This document shows, one piece after another, positions 23,866-34,273 of a stretch of 64,000 nucleotides of DNA. Below the pieces are notes generated by a model. That model had not been told where the DNA came from. It saw only the letters and a list, made by a program, of their open reading frames with translations, and made no database searches. Source of the DNA: Cranoglanis bouderius (lineage: Eukaryota > Chordata > Actinopteri > Siluriformes > Cranoglanididae); assembly GCA_023630585.1 (NCBI GenBank), contig CM042553.1:18686520-18750519 (forward strand). The letters run 5' to 3'. The position numbers and the translations under genes are program-made. The number at the start of each line of letters is the position of its first letter. The first letter of the stretch is position 1.

Positions 23866-25511
23866 TTTTCAGATATAAATGCCATATCTGCTCCTATTGC
23901 ACATCTGATTAATGCCTCCTTTACTTCTGTTACTGTCCCTGATAACCTTAAAATTGCTGCTGTAACACCAGTGCTCAAGAAACATAACCTGGACTCGTCT
24001 GTTCTACTAAATTATCGCCCAATTTCAAACCTGCTTTTGTATCAAACCTACTGGAAAAAGTTGTAACCACCCAGTTACAATCTCATTTAGCAGAAAATAA
24101 CCTTTATGACCCTTTTCAGTCGGTTTTCGAAAGTTTCATAGCACAGAAACAGCTCTTGTGCGGGTCGTAAATGACCTCCTCCTCTCTGTTGACTCTGGTG
24201 GTCTCGGTATTCTAATACTGCTTGACCTGAGCGCTGCGTTTGACACCATCTGCCATAAAACACTCCTCTCCCATCTCGCAGACATGGGTATCACTGGCGA
24301 TGCTCGAGCTTGGTTTCTATCATATCTCACAGATTGTAGATATTTTGTTTCTATTAAAGGCTTCAAATCCCCCACTCGCCCTCTTATCTGTGGCGTTCCC
24401 CAGGGCTCCGTCCTTGGCCCTCTCCTTTTCATAATTTATATGCTTCCCCTTGGCCACATGATTCGTCGTCACAATCTCCAATTACACTGCTATGCGGACG
24501 ACGCACAGATCTATGCAACCGCCCGGTCTGACATATCCATCTCAGTCTGTGCACTAATAGCCTGTATTCATGAAATAAAACAATGGCTAAACACAAATTT
24601 TTTTAAAGTCAATGCTCAAAAAACTGAAATAATGATTTTTGGCTCACAAGCTCGCAGACAAAATGTTGAAATAAGCCTGGATATCGATGGCTTCCTCACA
24701 AAACCCTCTGAAAAAATTAAAAATCTTGGCATTATACTTGACCCATCACTGACTTTTGAAGCGCACATCAAATCTATCAGTAAAACTGCCTTTTTTCACC
24801 TCAGACAAATCGCCAGACTGCGTCCTATTCTTAGCATGAAGGAAGCTGAGACACTGGTCCATGCATTCATAACATCACGGCTTGATTACTGCAATTGTCT
24901 GTTTTTTGGCCTTCTGTCTAAACTGATTAACAGATCACAATACATTCAAAACTCTGCAGCACGCGTTATTACTCATAAAAAACTCTTTGAACATATTACT
25001 CCCACTTTAGCTGGTCTGCACTGGTTGCCTGTCTCCTGTCGCATTAAATTCAAACTTCTGCTCCTCACCTTCAAAGCCTTAAATGGTCTAGCACCCCAAT
25101 ACCTTTGTGGCTTACTGCACATTTACACACCAACACGCTCCCTTCACTCATCAAACCTAGGTCTTCTCTGTGTCCCTGAGTTCCGTCTCTCCACTGCTGG
25201 CGGCCGATCTTTCAGCACAGCTGCCCCTAAGTTATGGACCTCACTCCCCCAAAATCTCCAGAACATATCCTCCATTTCCTTGTTTAAATCACAGTTAAAA
25301 TTCTTTCTCTTCTCCCAACACTATCTCTCTACTTCTGATGCCTGACCTTCTGGAATTTCTTTGTCTATATATTTAATTGTGTTCCTTGATTGTAAAGTGT
25401 CCTTACTTCTGTTGCCTGACTTTCTGAATTTCTTTGTCTGTATGTTCAATTGCTGTTGTTTCTGATTGTAAAGTGTCCTTGAGCTATGGAAAGGCGCTAT
25501 ATAAATAAAAC

Positions 25512-25567
<56 letters not shown>
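23866..25567 (+). mobile_element. 5'-truncated L2-clade LINE with reverse transcriptase pseudogene
   Basis: The RT domain reads across 24158-25345 (395 residues in one frame): LDLSAAFDTICHK, GVPQGSVLGPLLFIIY, the catalytic YADD motif (HCYADDAQIY), then GLHWLPVSCRIKFKLLLLTF and KALNGLAPQYL, characteristic of L2/CR1-clade ends. Upstream, 23866-24157 continues the same protein (LNYRPISNLL...) but needs at least two frame changes, near 24042 and 24130. The 3' end is GCGCTATATAAATAAAACTT then (ATT)n, the usual L2 tail. No endonuclease domain remains. Confidence 0.88.
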
Positions 25568-25568
<1 letters not shown>

Positions 25569-26216
25569 AAAAATATAATATTTATTTTTATCTTTAAGCT
25601 TTACATTTAGATTTAAATTGAAGATTTATATTATAAAACGTTTATATTTAGCTTTGATATTTATTTTTAAGTAATAAAATTGTAATAACAAATTGGTATA
25701 ATGCTTATTTATGTAAATCTGGCTAATTTTATCTATTTTTGTAGTTAAATCTGACAAACTTGGACCAGTTTTTGCTACACATTTTATTTTACAAATGGCA
25801 CCCCATACCTTGCGAACAGCTTTTTATTTTAATTTCATTTTATTTTTACTTTATTTTAATTTTGTACACTCAGATGTGTTAGTTTGAATTTTACATCCAA
25901 CATTTTAATCATTATCATGATTTTACGTTTCTGTACAAGAATACTAGCCTATAGAAGTGAAGTTCTCTTTTGCACAAACATTTCACTGCAGCAAAATTAA
26001 ACAAGCAAATGGTGGAACAGGAGGTCTCAGGAGTGCATTTGTTTAATTCTTGCTAATTTTCTGATCAATGATTTGTTGTCAAACCTATTAACGGCTGAAT
26101 ATTATGCCATTTTTGACTTAATTTGAAGAAAGCAGTGGTGGGAAGGAGGGTTCAAACTTTTGAAAGCATGGTTGTGGAGGCAGGGGCGGGGTGGGGGCAT
26201 GGCCGGGCACCGGATT
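25568..26216. other. AT-rich intronic sequence
   Basis: Follows the L2 tail. Nothing recognised except a short G-rich stretch (26178-26213) leading into the element at 26217. Confidence 0.4.
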
Positions 26217-26597
26217 GTGAATGGAGGGCGGAGCCGGGAAAAGTGATTGATCCAGGACTTTCGATGTCCTGAATCAGGAGCTCAAATCTTTGCTTCAGCA
26301 TGTTCGGTCCTGCAGCAATTCACTTCCATCTCAGGCTTTGTTGTGCTTTTCCGGCTCCGCAACCTTCAGCTCCAGTGTGGAACCTCCTACTTCTGCTCAG
26401 CTCTCAGTTTTACCTGCACCTCTGTCTCCAGTTGTTGCTCTAAGGTCTGTAATTGTTTCTCGAGCTCGTCTGTCCTCTGCTCGAGCATCACACTCTTATC
26501 TTCAGCCTTTTGCTTCTCCTGAGTTGCATGAGGTGGCAGGCTTGGGACAACTCCCAAATCCTTATCACTCACATTTCCCGGCTCCGCCCTCCATTAC
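26217..26597 (-). mobile_element. Inverted-repeat-flanked element containing a coiled-coil ORF fragment
   Basis: The ends are inverted: AATGGAGGGCGGAGCCGGGA at 26220-26239 and its complement TCCCGGCTCCGCCCTCCATT at 26576-26595. Inside on the minus strand, 26387-26572 is open for 61 residues: DKDLGVVPSLPPHATQ then a heptad-like run EDKSVMLEQRTDELEKQLQT ... EQQLETEVQVKLRAEQK. The frame breaks at a TAG at 26387 and the similarity to coding sequence seems to go on, out of frame, to about 26300. The source gene is not recognised. Confidence 0.5.
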
Positions 26598-26840
26598 ACA
26601 CGCCCACGCCTACGACCGACACCTCCACAAAGGTGTTTTCCTCTTTTAATGTTCCACTGTTAAAATTGTAATGTGTCATCTGACATTATCATTTTGCTAC
26701 TTGTAATGAAGGATGTGAACACCCTATAAATATTATTGCTATAAATTAATTTCCTCGTTTTGCTAAAATGTTATGCAAACTATTCGGCTCATTTTGACAA
26801 TCCTTGTGGCACAGAATGCTGAGATTGTGACTCTCCGCAG

Positions 26841-26928
26841 GTTACGGAAAGAGTGGATCCAGAGGCTGCTGATTCGGAGCCACAGTGTGAACGGGAATAC
26901 GAACACTGAGGAAATGAAAAAGGATTGA
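26841..26928 (+). CDS. Terminal coding exon of the same unrecognised gene
   Basis: After the acceptor GACTCTCCGCAG, the first G completes the Lys codon left by 21604. The frame then reads LRKEWIQRLLIRSHSVNG and ends EEMKKD-TGA (26926-26928). An AATAAA lies 71 nt downstream (26999-27004). Phase match, splice sites and the polyadenylation signal together make a convincing gene end, convergent with c5ar1. Upstream exons were not found with confidence. Confidence 0.6.
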
Positions 26929-26998
26929 AAACTCAGTTCTTCTCCCATCATAGATGTATTCAGTTCAGTCATGTTTGCTTTTTTGCCCACTGGATATT

Positions 26999-27004
26999 AA
27001 TAAA
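26999..27004 (+). terminator. AATAAA polyadenylation signal of the plus-strand gene
   Basis: Canonical hexamer 71 nt past the TGA at 26926. No other canonical signal lies between. Confidence 0.45.
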
Positions 27005-28074
27005 AAATATAGTATAGGCCTCAGTCCCCATGACCTACTACTGATATAATTAACAAGAGAATTTGCAGATATTCCACATAGTCACATTAATTAATAGATT
27101 TGCATATTTTGTAACGTGCAATACAAAACAAATGTAAATAAAGCAGATTTTTTAAAAATGCTTGTGTTTCATTGGAATATCAGCCGTTTTGAATTTCCCC
27201 ATTCTTCACTGTTACATTTAAATTTGTGCTTTTATTGATATTTAAATATCATGATTACCTTTTCATTTGGATTTTTTATTTCATATTTGAGGAAGTGACA
27301 TCATTAAAATCTTTTTGAACGCATGGTTTCGAACAGTGTTTCATTATATTTACACTTATATGGACCTTGTCAAGCTCAGTATTTCAACTCTGTTATGGGA
27401 AAAAAATCAGTGATTGGTTTTGTAGAAAAAAAAATATTTTTCTTGGTGCAAACTATAACAAATATTGACTGAATACAGTGGTATGGTGCAATGATATTTG
27501 CTAGCCATTTTCGTACAGACCTTCAAACACACATTTTTTAATGTAACAGGGTTGAATGGTTGTTACAGGGTTGAATGGTGATTACTTCTTTAAATGACTG
27601 CTTTGATAAAACTGAAAAAATTATGAAGAAAATATGATATATACATGTAAATGGTCTGCACTTATATAGTCCAAGGACACTTCAGCATGTGGATGTTGTT
27701 GTAAACAAATACTCGTGGACTCGGTACTCCGCAGTAGCTACCACTACTAATGCTAATTTGAAGCTGTTTTAAGGTGTATATAGTCACACAAAGCCAAACA
27801 ACTGTGTGTACAATTTTTATGTAGTGTGTACACTGCCAGCTGTCTACACTATGCAAAGGTTACTACTTCCCGTTTTTGGATGCCATTTTTGTAATAGATT
27901 GTATAATAGACAATTGGGGAAGTGTGCTCTCTATATTTTAACTCTATGGTTCCTAACCAGTGACTGATTGCGCTAAGAAGAATAACGAGAAGTAAAAGAG
28001 AAGCAGTAAAGTTGCTGAAACATGTTGATTCTCGCAGAAGTAGGTTTGCATAAGTAAAAAAAAAAAACTAAAAC
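27005..28074. other. Intergenic, no gene seen
   Basis: AT-rich. An 18-nt unit (ACAGGGTTGAATGGTTGTT / ACAGGGTTGAATGGTGATT) is tandemly doubled at 27546-27582. Confidence 0.45.
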
Positions 28075-28535
28075 AACTAAAACAACCCTTGAACTTTTTC
28101 TCATTTTGCAGCTTTACAACCTGAAAGTAAAATAGACTTAATTGGTATTATAGCCCATAGTATTGAAGTGGGAGGGAATTTATATAGTTTGGACACTTAG
28201 AAGTAACATTTTCTCTAAGTAAATGCATTTACAAATAAACTTAAAAATCACAAGTTTTTAAGTGTGTTTATAAGTTAACTTTTTGACTTCTGATGGCAGA
28301 GGAACCTACGTAGGTTTGATAGCAGCATAGGCTGGGGGCGAATACTTATACAATCACAACTTTTACATGGTTTTATTTAATTTTTTTCTTTGCAAATTAC
28401 AATGCTCTTTCCACTTCAGTATCATTGGGGCTTTTGACCTGTAAACCAAATAATGTCCATTTCAGTACCAGGTCCTAACACTACAAAATGTGGAAAAGTT
28501 CAAAGGGGGGGTGAATATTTATGCAAGGCAGTGCA
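28075..28535. mobile_element. Nonautonomous Tc1-like element (family 3)
   Basis: The ends are inverted: TTGAACTTTTTCTCATTTTG / TTACAACCTG at the left and the complement of TTGAACTTTTCCACATTTTG at the right (28487-28506), followed by GAATATTTATGCAAGGCA. The interior has no transposase. Confidence 0.6.
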
Positions 28536-29712
28536 TAGAGGCCTTAATTACATTATGCATACTGGATCAGATCAAAATGAATATGCTTTAGAAAGATCCT
28601 AACAAACAGGAAGAACATGGCTACAAAATTAGAACGTGACATATATATATATATATTTTTTTAGAAACCAGGGGAAAGTAAGAGAAACCAAGTTTAGTCA
28701 GCAAAACTGACTGAGAAGTTCCTATTTCATGTAAATGGAATGTTGACAAGGTCACAAAATGCACTAGAAACAAGAACTTGGTGAAGAAGTGGAAGGAAGG
28801 ATTACTTTTAGTCAAATTTCCCTGAAACACTATTACTCAGATTCCCGGTGATAGCACACATTCATGGCTATGGATTTGGGTCATCATTAAGCATCTTAAG
28901 TAAATTAATAAATAAAACAACATTCTACCTGTAGAAATGCTTGACACAGCAAAAAAAAAAAAAAAAGAAAGAAAAGAATTCAGGTTTATATTTGTCTTTT
29001 GGTGCCACCCAGTGGATATTACAGAATACAAATGGGAGTCAAGCACAAAGCATTAAGACCTGATTGCATTTCATGTGTTTTATACCAATGATGATTTGAT
29101 TTTGAGATTCCGATGTCTTGCAAACTTCTATATGCACGATGCTCAAAGACACAAACCGCACTAGGACAGTGCAAACACTGTGCAGCCTGTAACCATGCCT
29201 GTGATTTAATAACAGCCACATGAAAGTAGAACTCTTGCTCTCCAGTCAAATCAACATTTATAATGAAGGAATGGCTGCATGCAATACGAGATCAACACCA
29301 CAATATTAAAATGTAATAACGTGAGGCATATATTGATGTGAATGCAGTAATTCAATCTTTTCATTTAAATGAATGCTATTAACTTTTCCTATACAAAACC
29401 TATGGTGATGGACAACCCTTCATTCTCCATCTCCGTTTCATCATCAGGCAGGGCAAACATTTGTAATGCATTTTGATTTTATTTATTTATTTATTTATTT
29501 AGTCATAATTTTATCCTTCATTGACTTTCATAAATAAGTATTTCTTAATGACATAAATGAATTTACTTGTCATTTTGGAACCTCGTGTTGTTAATGTAAA
29601 GTAGAAGGAAATACTAAACTGGCCATTTTTAAAACCTTGCAATAGTTAAAAACTGATCATTGAAATAATGGATGAATTAATTAAGTAAAGAAAGCAAAGT
29701 CTAAACAGAGTC

Positions 29713-29912
29713 ACTCACTGGTTTGAGCATTTCATAAACTAGAATTTATACAGAATAGTGAAAAACAAAACAAAACAAAACATGTTTTGGGCAAGTTCAT
29801 GGCAGTTCTGTGGGTAAAAATGCTTTGTTGATGAGAGAGGTCAGAAAAGAATGGCAAGACTAGTGTGAGCTGACAGAAAGACTATGGTAACTCAAATAAG
29901 CAGGAGGAGTAG
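29713..29912 (+). mobile_element. Tc1-like internal fragment (family 2)
   Basis: GGCAGTTCTGTGGGTAAAAA, TTGTTGATGAGAGAGGTCAG, GAGCTGACAGAAAGACTATG and GTAACTCAAATAA correspond to the transposase N-terminal third of family 2. No ends. Confidence 0.6.
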
Positions 29913-29999
29913 CAACAGTTTTTGACCAAATCCAAGATGGTGGAAAATATAATTAGGTGGAAACTGATGTCCAATTAGAACTCGTTTAACTCGTCTTGA

Positions 30000-30260
30000 C
30001 CCAGGGACTCCAGGGATGCCTATCTTTTGAATTTTGGACACACAGTTCAAAAGTTATGACCATAAAGGTACTTGCAAATCAGGCCCAAATTGGACCAGAT
30101 GGTAGCGCTAAAGTGTTTACAGCACTTGGCCCAAATTTGGTCAGAATGTTCCTTAGAGCCTCCCAAATCAGTTTGCCAAATTTCACAACTTTTTAAACAT
30201 ACAGTTCTATGAGAAAAGAAGAAGAAGAAGAAGAAGAAGAAGAAGAAGAAGAAGAAATAT
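30000..30260. repeat. Possible interspersed repeat ending in (GAA)n
   Basis: TTGGACACACAGTTCAAAAG and CACTTGGCCCAAATTTGGTC have the look of a dispersed fish repeat, ending in (GAA)n at 30217-30256 then (ATA)n. Only one copy is visible here. Confidence 0.3.
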
Positions 30261-31256
30261 ATAAGTAATATATAGTAATACATATTCATATAATAATAAT
30301 AATAATACTCATTTTGTAAGGTGAAACACATCCACTTGTACAGCTCTCTATGTGAGACTCATATAACCTCTGGCATACAGCCCATTCTGCTACAACACAC
30401 TCTTTCGCAAATCAGGAATTCACACAAATGGAAAAGCTACTTACGCAGAAATTATTTATTGAGACAGAACTTGTTTGAGCGCAAAGACACTGTAATTTGG
30501 AGACGCAAACAAAACAAAACATTCACCGGAGCAGGCAAACATTTTCCATTCTTCATCATCTTTAATTACACAAAGCCATGAGTCGTGTTGAACCAGACCC
30601 CAGACTAAACAGTATAAATCTGCATCAAGAACCATTAAACCCATTTTTTAGGCTCAAAAAGTCTCCGAGTCTGACAAACTGTTCAAGAATGCTGAACTCA
30701 TCTAACGTCAACAACATAACTACCCATCCTGGAATCTGTATTGATAAAATCATGACTCTGATGTGTTTAATATTCAGGAAACAAACGTAATGACTGCAAT
30801 CATTCACTTCGGAATGCAAGCATCTAGATAAGTGCTCCTAATTTAGAAATCCTGTTGTTTTGTGTGTCATTTAAAGTCCTGTGTTACTCATAAGAATCTG
30901 TTGTGCCAACACGGCATCCACATGCAGCTGCTAAATCTGACGTCTATTTGAGTATTAGAATTATAAATGGCATTATAATTTAAAACCATTAACAGGGATG
31001 TCTAGTACTTTTAACATTGCATTTAAAAAATAAATAAATATATTTTTTTTTTAAAAACAGTTTTAATCCTTACAATATACACTGAAAAACAAAAAAAATA
31101 TATACTTCCTGTAAACTAGCAAAATGGTAACTTCTAACTTGATATTTTAACTCGCTAGTTATTTAAAACTATGTATTTAAACACTTTACCTCAGCTGCAA
31201 AGATAATAAAGTAATGGAGTGTATAGCAGTTGAAAAGAAATTCCAGAAAATACATT

Positions 31257-31479
31257 TACACTCAATGTCCACTTTAATAGGAACACCTGCTCATTTATGC
31301 AGTTATCCAATCATTCAATCATGTGGCAGCAGCACAACGCAGATTCAGGTCAAAAGCTTCAGTTAATGCTCACAGCAAGCATCAGAATGGGGGAAAATGT
31401 GATGACCTTAACCATGGCATGGTTGTTGGTGCCAGATGGGCTGGTTTGAGTATTACAGAAACTGCTGATCTCATGGGAT

Positions 31480-31514
<35 letters not shown>

Positions 31515-31588
31515 TCTAGAGTTTATGCAGAATAACTGAATAAATGAGCAGGTGTACAGGTGTTCCTATGAAAGTGGTCGGTGAGTAT
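31257..31588 (+). mobile_element. Internally deleted Tc1-like MITE (family 2) with an embedded (CA)n
   Basis: Left end CACTCAATGTCCACTTTAAT; right end complementary (CTATGAAAGTGGTCGGTGAG). Holds the start of the transposase region (GGTTGTTGGTGCCAGATGGG, TTACAGAAACTGCTGATCTC). At 31482-31511 a (CA)15 run replaces the spot where related copies read CACGCACAAC. Confidence 0.75.
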
Positions 31589-32046
31589 ATATTGAAATAT
31601 GTGGTGTTTAATAATTCTGGTGCTGATTTGTTGTTTGGTACTGTATAGGTGTTATCGTGACTGTGACTCGCTCTCTGGGGTCGTTTTATAGCAGAAAAAA
31701 TGTCAACAATCTCAAACATAAGCTTCTTTTCTCCATTCACTATTTTCCAATCCAGTGTTCCAGTGTCAATTATCCAATGTCATGTTAATAAGAAAGCCAA
31801 CATAGAAGTAGTGGAGATGGTGCAAATGTTGGACTCCAAGTCTCTACAAAACACTTACAGCAGAGAAAAAAAGAGCTGTACAGACTAAAGGACTAAAGCG
31901 CCACTGCATGTCTCTCTTTACGTAGCCACACCAACAGGTTGACAAAAGATGAAAGTGAACTCTGATTATCATTACATTAGTGACGATCATGTTAATTATA
32001 TGGATCAATGTGCATTCGCTCAGGATAGACTTTCCCTTTAGGTCCA

Positions 32047-32171
32047 TTTATTACTACAGACATTACACGCTACTCAAACTAACAAAGTCCAAATGGTTAA
32101 TAGTAATTTAATTCCCTCATAATTTGGACTCTACTGTGAGACTGAAAAAATGTTCCACCTTCACCTCACTG
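32047..32171 (-). terminator. c5ar1: c5ar1 3'UTR with AATAAA
   Basis: The minus-strand AATAAA at 32047-32052 lies 120 nt past the TGA stop. It is the nearest canonical polyadenylation signal. Confidence 0.55.
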
Positions 32172-33221
32172 TCACAGCTGGGCATCTGAGGAGTTGGTGT
32201 AGCGTGTCTGCTGTCCTTTGGAGCTCCCTGACAAGTGTGTGGTATCTTCACTAAAAGCCTTCTCGAAGACCCGTCTCAAAGAGAGTTTAATTTTCTCTTT
32301 GAAGTCCTGCCCCATAAACACGTACAGTATCGGGTTCATGCAACTGTTGACATACGCAAAAGAGATGGCCAAAGGGTCTATATCTCTAGCCAGCATGACA
32401 TCCCAATTCCCACCATAAATGTACACCAGATCCACCACATGGTAGGGAAGCCAGGAGAGAAAAAACGCCACCACAACAGCAAGCATGATACGGAACGCTC
32501 TTCCTGCACGAAAGTGGCTGCTCATAACCTTCCGGGCGATACCGGTGTAGCAAAACACAATGCACAGAAGCGGTATGAGGAAACCGAACACAAACCGAGT
32601 CATGGTTAGCGCCCTGTAAGAGCCACCTTTGTCGATGCTGCATTCTTCTTCGGTAGAATTTTTGTTACTGAACGTGCAGGTGGTTCTGTTCTCGGAGGTG
32701 AACGTTTCTCGTAGGATCATAGTGGGCAGGCTGAGGATTATGGCCAGTGCCCATGCCACGGCACAGCATACCCATGCTAACCCAACTGTACGATTATTCT
32801 GAGCCCAAACAGGTTTAACAATCTGGATGAAGCGATCCAGGCTGATGAGGTTCAGGGTGAAGATGCTGGCGAACATGTTGACAACAATGATCGTGGGTAA
32901 GACTTTGCACATAACGTCTCCATATGGCCAGTGATGTTCTAGAAGGATTTCAGCCACAATAAACGGTATGGACAGGCAGCACAGAAGGTCAGCAATGGCC
33001 AGGTTCAGAAACCAGATGGTGTTAATGGTCTTCTTCATCTTGACACCAGCAATCCAGACTACAAGGGCATTCCCAGGAACTCCAAGGAGGCATGTCAGGC
33101 AGTAGAACACAAGCGCCGCTATTTCAATGGATTTCCTTGATTCTTCAGACAAACCAGTGTCATAGGCACCATAATCATAGTTATAATCTTCATTGTACGA
33201 GTAGTTGTAGGTGTCGTTCAT
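32172..33221 (-). CDS. c5ar1: C5a anaphylatoxin chemotactic receptor 1
   Basis: Class A GPCR, 349 residues, in the size range of vertebrate C5aR1 (human 350). It is a plasma-membrane receptor for complement C5a that couples to Gi and drives leukocyte chemotaxis. The N-terminus has seven Tyr among acidic residues (positions 5-20), the pattern of sulfated ligand-binding tails, with N-glycosylation motifs at N2 and N6 and two more in extracellular loop 2 (N178, N188). TM1 has GN (50-51), TM2 NLAIAD (73-78), TM3 ends D129-R130-F131, TM6 has SWLPY (256-260) and TM7 NPILY (296-300). C105 and C182 fit the conserved disulfide. DRF rather than DRC or DLC, and the short loop 2, favour C5aR1 over C3aR, C5aR2 or formyl-peptide receptors. 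The tail is Ser/Thr-rich. A teleost C5aR-like paralogue is the main alternative. Confidence 0.9.
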   Translation of the reverse strand: MNDTYNYSYNEDYNYDYGAYDTGLSEESRKSIEIAALVFYCLTCLLGVPGNALVVWIAGVKMKKTINTIWFLNLAIADLLCCLSIPFIVAEILLEHHWPYGDVMCKVLPTIIVVNMFASIFTLNLISLDRFIQIVKPVWAQNNRTVGLAWVCCAVAWALAIILSLPTMILRETFTSENRTTCTFSNKNSTEEECSIDKGGSYRALTMTRFVFGFLIPLLCIVFCYTGIARKVMSSHFRAGRAFRIMLAVVVAFFLSWLPYHVVDLVYIYGGNWDVMLARDIDPLAISFAYVNSCMNPILYVFMGQDFKEKIKLSLRRVFEKAFSEDTTHLSGSSKGQQTRYTNSSDAQL

Positions 33222-33919
33222 GTTTTGAGTAATTCAGACGAAATCTCTAGGTTCACCATTCCTTTGTTTGGAAAGTATGGAAGAAAAAGAGAAAGATTTA
33301 TGTTAAAAGCCATTTGAATCATTTTAATCAAGAAATTTAAACACCACTGAATTCATGGTATTAACGTATTTTACTTCAAAAGTTAATCATTGTTTTTAAT
33401 TTAATGGGTTATTTCAAATTCACATTTTAAAATTCATGTTTTCAAAAAATTTAGTTTTTTTTCCCCTCCAAATTCATTCATTCAAATTTGAAAAATTTCA
33501 GGTTTCTCAGTAATATACTTCAGTGCTATGAATTCAAAGGTGTTTAAATGTCATAATTAAGAGTTCAGTGGCTTTTAACATTCAAATATCTGTCTCTTTT
33601 TTGCTTCCAATGGAAGGAGGATTAGAGACATGCTATTAACCACATGAAATCTCAATACTGTTCATCAAAACTGCTCTGTTTGTGTGGAAGTCTCATTTGT
33701 AAAGTCTTATAAAAACACTATGACGTCCCTGTTACAGTATCTCCTTACAGATTAGATGTTAAATTACAGAGTTATCTTTAACCACTTTCAAACACAAAAG
33801 GTGTAATTATTCCAGAAACAAAACCCGGAAAAGCAAACCATACAAAATGTTCAAATGAACTTCTTTACATTTCATTCACTCAGGTTTTTACCCATTAGAC
33901 AGTAGAAGAGCTGACTTAC

Positions 33920-34060
33920 CCTGCTGATAACGTGCAGAGTCAAAACTCAAATGAGTTGAAAAAGAAAGAAGAAGAAGTAGAAAAAAAAAATAGAAGTCGA
34001 CAGGAAAAGCTTTCAAGAAACCCTAACATGGCCACACCATCTTATCAGCAGTGAGGTCTT
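33920..34060 (-). other. c5ar1: Candidate c5ar1 5'UTR exon (donor well defined, 5' end unknown)
   Basis: On the minus strand CAGCAGG|GTAAGTCAGC ends at 33920, a consensus donor. A pyrimidine tract and AG acceptor (CCAAACAAAG) lie near 33269, about 45 nt upstream of the ATG at 33221. Mammalian C5AR1 also has a separate 5' exon. The 5' boundary given here is nominal. Confidence 0.5.
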
Positions 34061-34075
34061 TACCAGAGGAAGTCA
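34040..34075 (-). promoter_or_regulatory. Possible myeloid-type promoter motifs upstream of c5ar1
   Basis: AGAGGAAGT at 34065-34073 is a PU.1/ETS-type core and CTTATC at 34041-34046 is a GATA core (read on the plus strand). Both lie just upstream of the putative first exon. Such motifs suit a leukocyte receptor, but short motifs occur by chance. Confidence 0.3.
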
Positions 34076-34273
34076 AGAAACCACTGAGGCAAATTAATGC
34101 TTCAGCTGAACCAGTGGTTTCTTAAGAGACATGAATATGTCAAATACACCATATAAAATATATTAAACTGCATGATTATTATGATCTAAACTAAAATCAT
34201 AGCTACGGCTAGAATACTTTGAGCATCAGAATTTAATAATCATACAGCAACTATACACTCACTGTCCACTGTA

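Larger units (their letters stand above)
28536..31256. other. Intergenic, repeats only
   Basis: Apart from the Tc1 fragment at 29713 and the possible repeat at 30000 nothing is recognised. ORFs at 29019-29249 and 30321-30581 lack coding character. Confidence 0.45.

Noticed and set aside
24158..25345. Host protein-coding gene of 395 residues
   Set aside because: YADD and the other motifs identify a LINE reverse transcriptase; the LINE tail follows and the 5' part is frameshifted.
26290..26649. 119-residue plus-strand ORF opposite the coiled-coil fragment
   Set aside because: Composition (Ser/Cys-rich) is the antisense of the heptad-coding strand; the minus-strand reading is the meaningful one.
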